6,396 bases of DNA, taken from contig CAMOFU010000145.1 in assembly GCA_946613705.1 (NCBI GenBank), forward strand, positions 1 through 6,396, written 5' to 3'. Shown in pieces: positions 4,646-6,396 of the stretch. The stretch's first letter is position 1; each line of letters begins with the position of its first letter. A model generated the notes under the pieces. The model was not told the DNA's origin. It did no database searches and saw only the letters and a program-made list of their open reading frames with translations. Made by a program: the position numbers and the translations under genes. Source of the DNA: an uncultured Clostridia bacterium. GTDB lineage: Bacteria; Bacillota; Clostridia; Oscillospirales; Ruminococcaceae.

Positions 4646-6337
4646 ATGGGAATATTCGGAGCGCGTATGCTCAAAGGGCTGACAGCGGCAGCGGCGGCTG
4701 TGTGTGCAGCGGTGTGTGCGGCAGTCGGGACGGCAGCATACAGCAAGGATACCAAGCTGCTCAAGGCGTATGAGCAGGAGGCAAAGAAGGGAACGGTCAA
4801 TGTTGCCGTAAAGGGGACGTTCTATGCCAATGAGCAGGAGGCTGTGGATCTTCTGAACCAGTTCAGGCTGGAGGCCTGCACTGAGGGCGTGTGGGACCCG
4901 CGCGACCCGTCACGCAGGCTCACAAAGGCGGATTATGTGCCGATCAAATGGAGCTATGACCTTGAACAGACCGCAAGGCTGAGAGCTGCTGAGAGCAGCG
5001 TGAAGTTCTCGCATGAGCGGCCGAACGGCGACTGGTGCTTCTCGGCGCAGGTCGGTGACCTGAGCGGAGGAAATGCAGAGGGCATCGCAAGCTGGGGCGA
5101 GGATATGAGAAACGGCCTGTGGATGTTCTACTCCGAGAAGGAGGACTGGGTAAACAAGAACGAGAATGCCGTAACGGGTCACTATACCTCGATGATAAAC
5201 CCCGACTATCAGTATGTCGGGCTGGGAAGCTTCGATACGCTGTGCGCAAGGTATTCGTGGTCGAAGGGCAGCTCCTCGAAGATGAGCGGCACACTGAAGG
5301 ACGTATATGTGCCGATACAGATACTCAGCGGCGATGTGAGCGGTCACACCATAAAGACAGTCTCGGGAAAGACGAAGCTCGTCAAGGGCGGCAGCTGCTC
5401 GCTGGAGCTGACCGCAAAGCTGTATGATTGGGCTGACTGTCTGCTCTATAAGGCAAAGTGGAGCTCGTCCGATACCTCGGTGGCGACGGTCGATAAGTAC
5501 GGCAAGGTCACTGCTGTCGGCAAGGGCACCGCAACGATAACCGCGGCCTCGGGCAGCGTGAAGAAGACGGTGAAGATCACGGTGCAGCCGTCGATCGAGG
5601 ACTGCAAGGTGACTATCCCGTATGCCTCCTACACCTACCGCGGGCGCGGCATCAAGCCGACCGTGACAGTCAGGGACGGCAGCGTGAAGCTCGTGAAGGA
5701 TACCGATTATACCGTTTCCTATTCGGATAACATCAATGTCGGCACTGCGACGATAACCGTTACGGGCAAGGGCAAATACCTCGGCAAGACAGTGAAGAGA
5801 TTCACGGTGAAGCCGCTGGACGTAAGCACGTCCTACGCGAAGGCGACGATACCGTATGCTTCGTATACCTATACGGGCAAGGCGATCACGCCTGCGCTCA
5901 GGCTCACCTTCAAGGACGGCTCTGTGATACCCGAGTCGGAGTACAGCTGGGTATGCATCAATAACGTCAAGGTCGGCAAGGCAGAGATCTCCGTTGTCGG
6001 GCGCGGCACAAACGTAAAGGGACTGATAAAGAAGACCTTTGTGGTAAAGCCCGCAAAGCAGACGATAAACAAGATCACCACGACAACGGGACTGTTCCGC
6101 ATCTACTGGAACAAGGACCCGCAGGCGAGCGGCTATCAGGTGCTTTATTCAAAGGATAAGAATTTTGTAAAGGACGTTCACTCCTGGACGACCTTCGATC
6201 TGAACGATACCTCGGAGGGCTTTTCGAGAGTTCCGACCTCGGGCGAGACATGGTATGTCAAGGTCCGCTCCTTCACGGCGCAGAACAATACCAGATACGG
6301 CAATTACAGCGCAGTGAAGTCGATAAAGGTAAAATAA
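4646..6337 (+). CDS. Secreted CAP-domain protein, paralog of upstream gene
   Basis: This 563-aa protein repeats the architecture of the first CAP gene. A signal peptide (about 1-32) has a weakly basic n-region (R7, K10) and an Ala/Val/Cys core that contains the repeated unit AAVC. The CAP domain (about 60-206) keeps H123 in SHERP, E145 in AEGIA and H179 in GHYTSM. A clear BIG2-like domain follows (about 236-314, with KWSSSDTSVATV and GKVTAVGKGTATITA), then two Ig-like repeats (about 319-389 and 398-469) and an FN3-like end (about 470-563). Four cysteines align with those of the paralog (C78, C131, C200 and C320 against C81, C134, C215 and C347). The CAP part has diverged more than the C-terminal 65 residues, which are nearly the same in both proteins. 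The cysteines in the signal peptide do not make a convincing lipobox. The gene ends in tandem TAA TAA. Its function outside the cell is unknown, and a wall-associated or host-facing role is inferred from the architecture. Confidence 0.9.
   Translation: MGIFGARMLKGLTAAAAAVCAAVCAAVGTAAYSKDTKLLKAYEQEAKKGTVNVAVKGTFYANEQEAVDLLNQFRLEACTEGVWDPRDPSRRLTKADYVPIKWSYDLEQTARLRAAESSVKFSHERPNGDWCFSAQVGDLSGGNAEGIASWGEDMRNGLWMFYSEKEDWVNKNENAVTGHYTSMINPDYQYVGLGSFDTLCARYSWSKGSSSKMSGTLKDVYVPIQILSGDVSGHTIKTVSGKTKLVKGGSCSLELTAKLYDWADCLLYKAKWSSSDTSVATVDKYGKVTAVGKGTATITAASGSVKKTVKITVQPSIEDCKVTIPYASYTYRGRGIKPTVTVRDGSVKLVKDTDYTVSYSDNINVGTATITVTGKGKYLGKTVKRFTVKPLDVSTSYAKATIPYASYTYTGKAITPALRLTFKDGSVIPESEYSWVCINNVKVGKAEISVVGRGTNVKGLIKKTFVVKPAKQTINKITTTTGLFRIYWNKDPQASGYQVLYSKDKNFVKDVHSWTTFDLNDTSEGFSRVPTSGETWYVKVRSFTAQNNTRYGNYSAVKSIKVK
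5629..5649 (+). repeat. 21-bp direct repeat, copy 2 (in second CAP gene)
   Basis: Exact copy of 3763-3783, at the same place in the first Ig-like repeat of the paralogous protein. Confidence 0.75.
6239..6258 (+). repeat. 20-bp direct repeat, copy 2 (in second CAP gene)
   Basis: Exact copy of 4376-4395, at the same place in the FN3-like domain of the paralogous protein. Confidence 0.75.
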
Positions 6338-6396
6338 TAAAATAATATAGGCAACACCGCACAACCACCGGCTAACGCCTTTGCACGCAATCTGCT
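6338..6396. other. Downstream spacer, possible edge of a repeated element
   Basis: After the second stop codon come an AT-rich stretch (6338-6350) and then a more GC-rich segment from about 6351 to the window end that starts GGCAACACCGCACAA. AGGC (6350-6353) and GCCT (6377-6380) could close an imperfect stem, but there is no solid hairpin with a T tract, so the operon's terminator is not in view. The sudden change in composition suggests that a non-coding repeat or mobile-element end may begin here. This is only a suspicion, because a second copy is not present in the window. Confidence 0.25.

Noticed and set aside
4680..4735. Cysteines in the second signal peptide, considered as a lipoprotein lipobox
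   Set aside because: The residues before each cysteine (AAV) lack the Gly/Ala/Ser at -1 expected of a lipobox.

Overview
The window looks like chromosomal DNA of a Gram-positive gut or rumen Firmicute, most likely a Ruminococcus-like member of the Oscillospiraceae. This is inferred from GC-rich genes between AT-rich spacers, strong GGAGG-type ribosome binding sites, a small PC4/YdbC-type protein, and large secreted proteins built from CAP, Ig-like and fibronectin-like modules. The assignment rests on protein style; there is no rRNA or other marker in the window.

Layout. On the minus strand, reading leftward from a central intergenic region, lie a MOP/Wzx-type polysaccharide flippase of 674 aa (2389-365) and, 59 bp after it, a YdbC/PC4-like single-stranded nucleic-acid-binding protein of 83 aa (305-54). 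The unit ends at a perfect 20-bp hairpin with T tracts on both sides (1-48), which should terminate transcription from either direction. On the plus strand, reading rightward, is a three-gene cluster: a secreted CAP-domain protein of 591 aa (2699-4474), a 39-aa single-pass membrane microprotein (4501-4620), and a second secreted CAP-domain protein of 563 aa (4646-6337). The two CAP proteins are paralogs with the same order of parts: signal peptide, CAP domain, BIG2-like domain, two Ig-like repeats, and an FN3-like end. Gaps of 25-26 bp, each carrying a ribosome binding site, indicate one operon.

The 309-bp region between the two units (2390-2698) holds two divergent promoters with the same core: TTGCAA, a 17-bp spacer, and TATAAT preceded by TGT. 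The flippase transcript would have a leader of about 120 nt with a hairpin. The CAP operon would have a leader of about 60 nt with three heptamer repeats of ATTTGG(C/T).

How the parts might work together is inference. The flippase would export a lipid-linked glycan precursor, and the CAP proteins would act outside the cell, perhaps at the envelope. A shared divergent control region would fit a cell-surface locus, but nothing in the sequence proves a functional link. The most interesting item is the CAP / microprotein / CAP cassette. I see no tRNA, rRNA, CRISPR array, transposase or phage gene. The last 46 bases may be the start of a repeated element cut by the window edge, which cannot be decided here.
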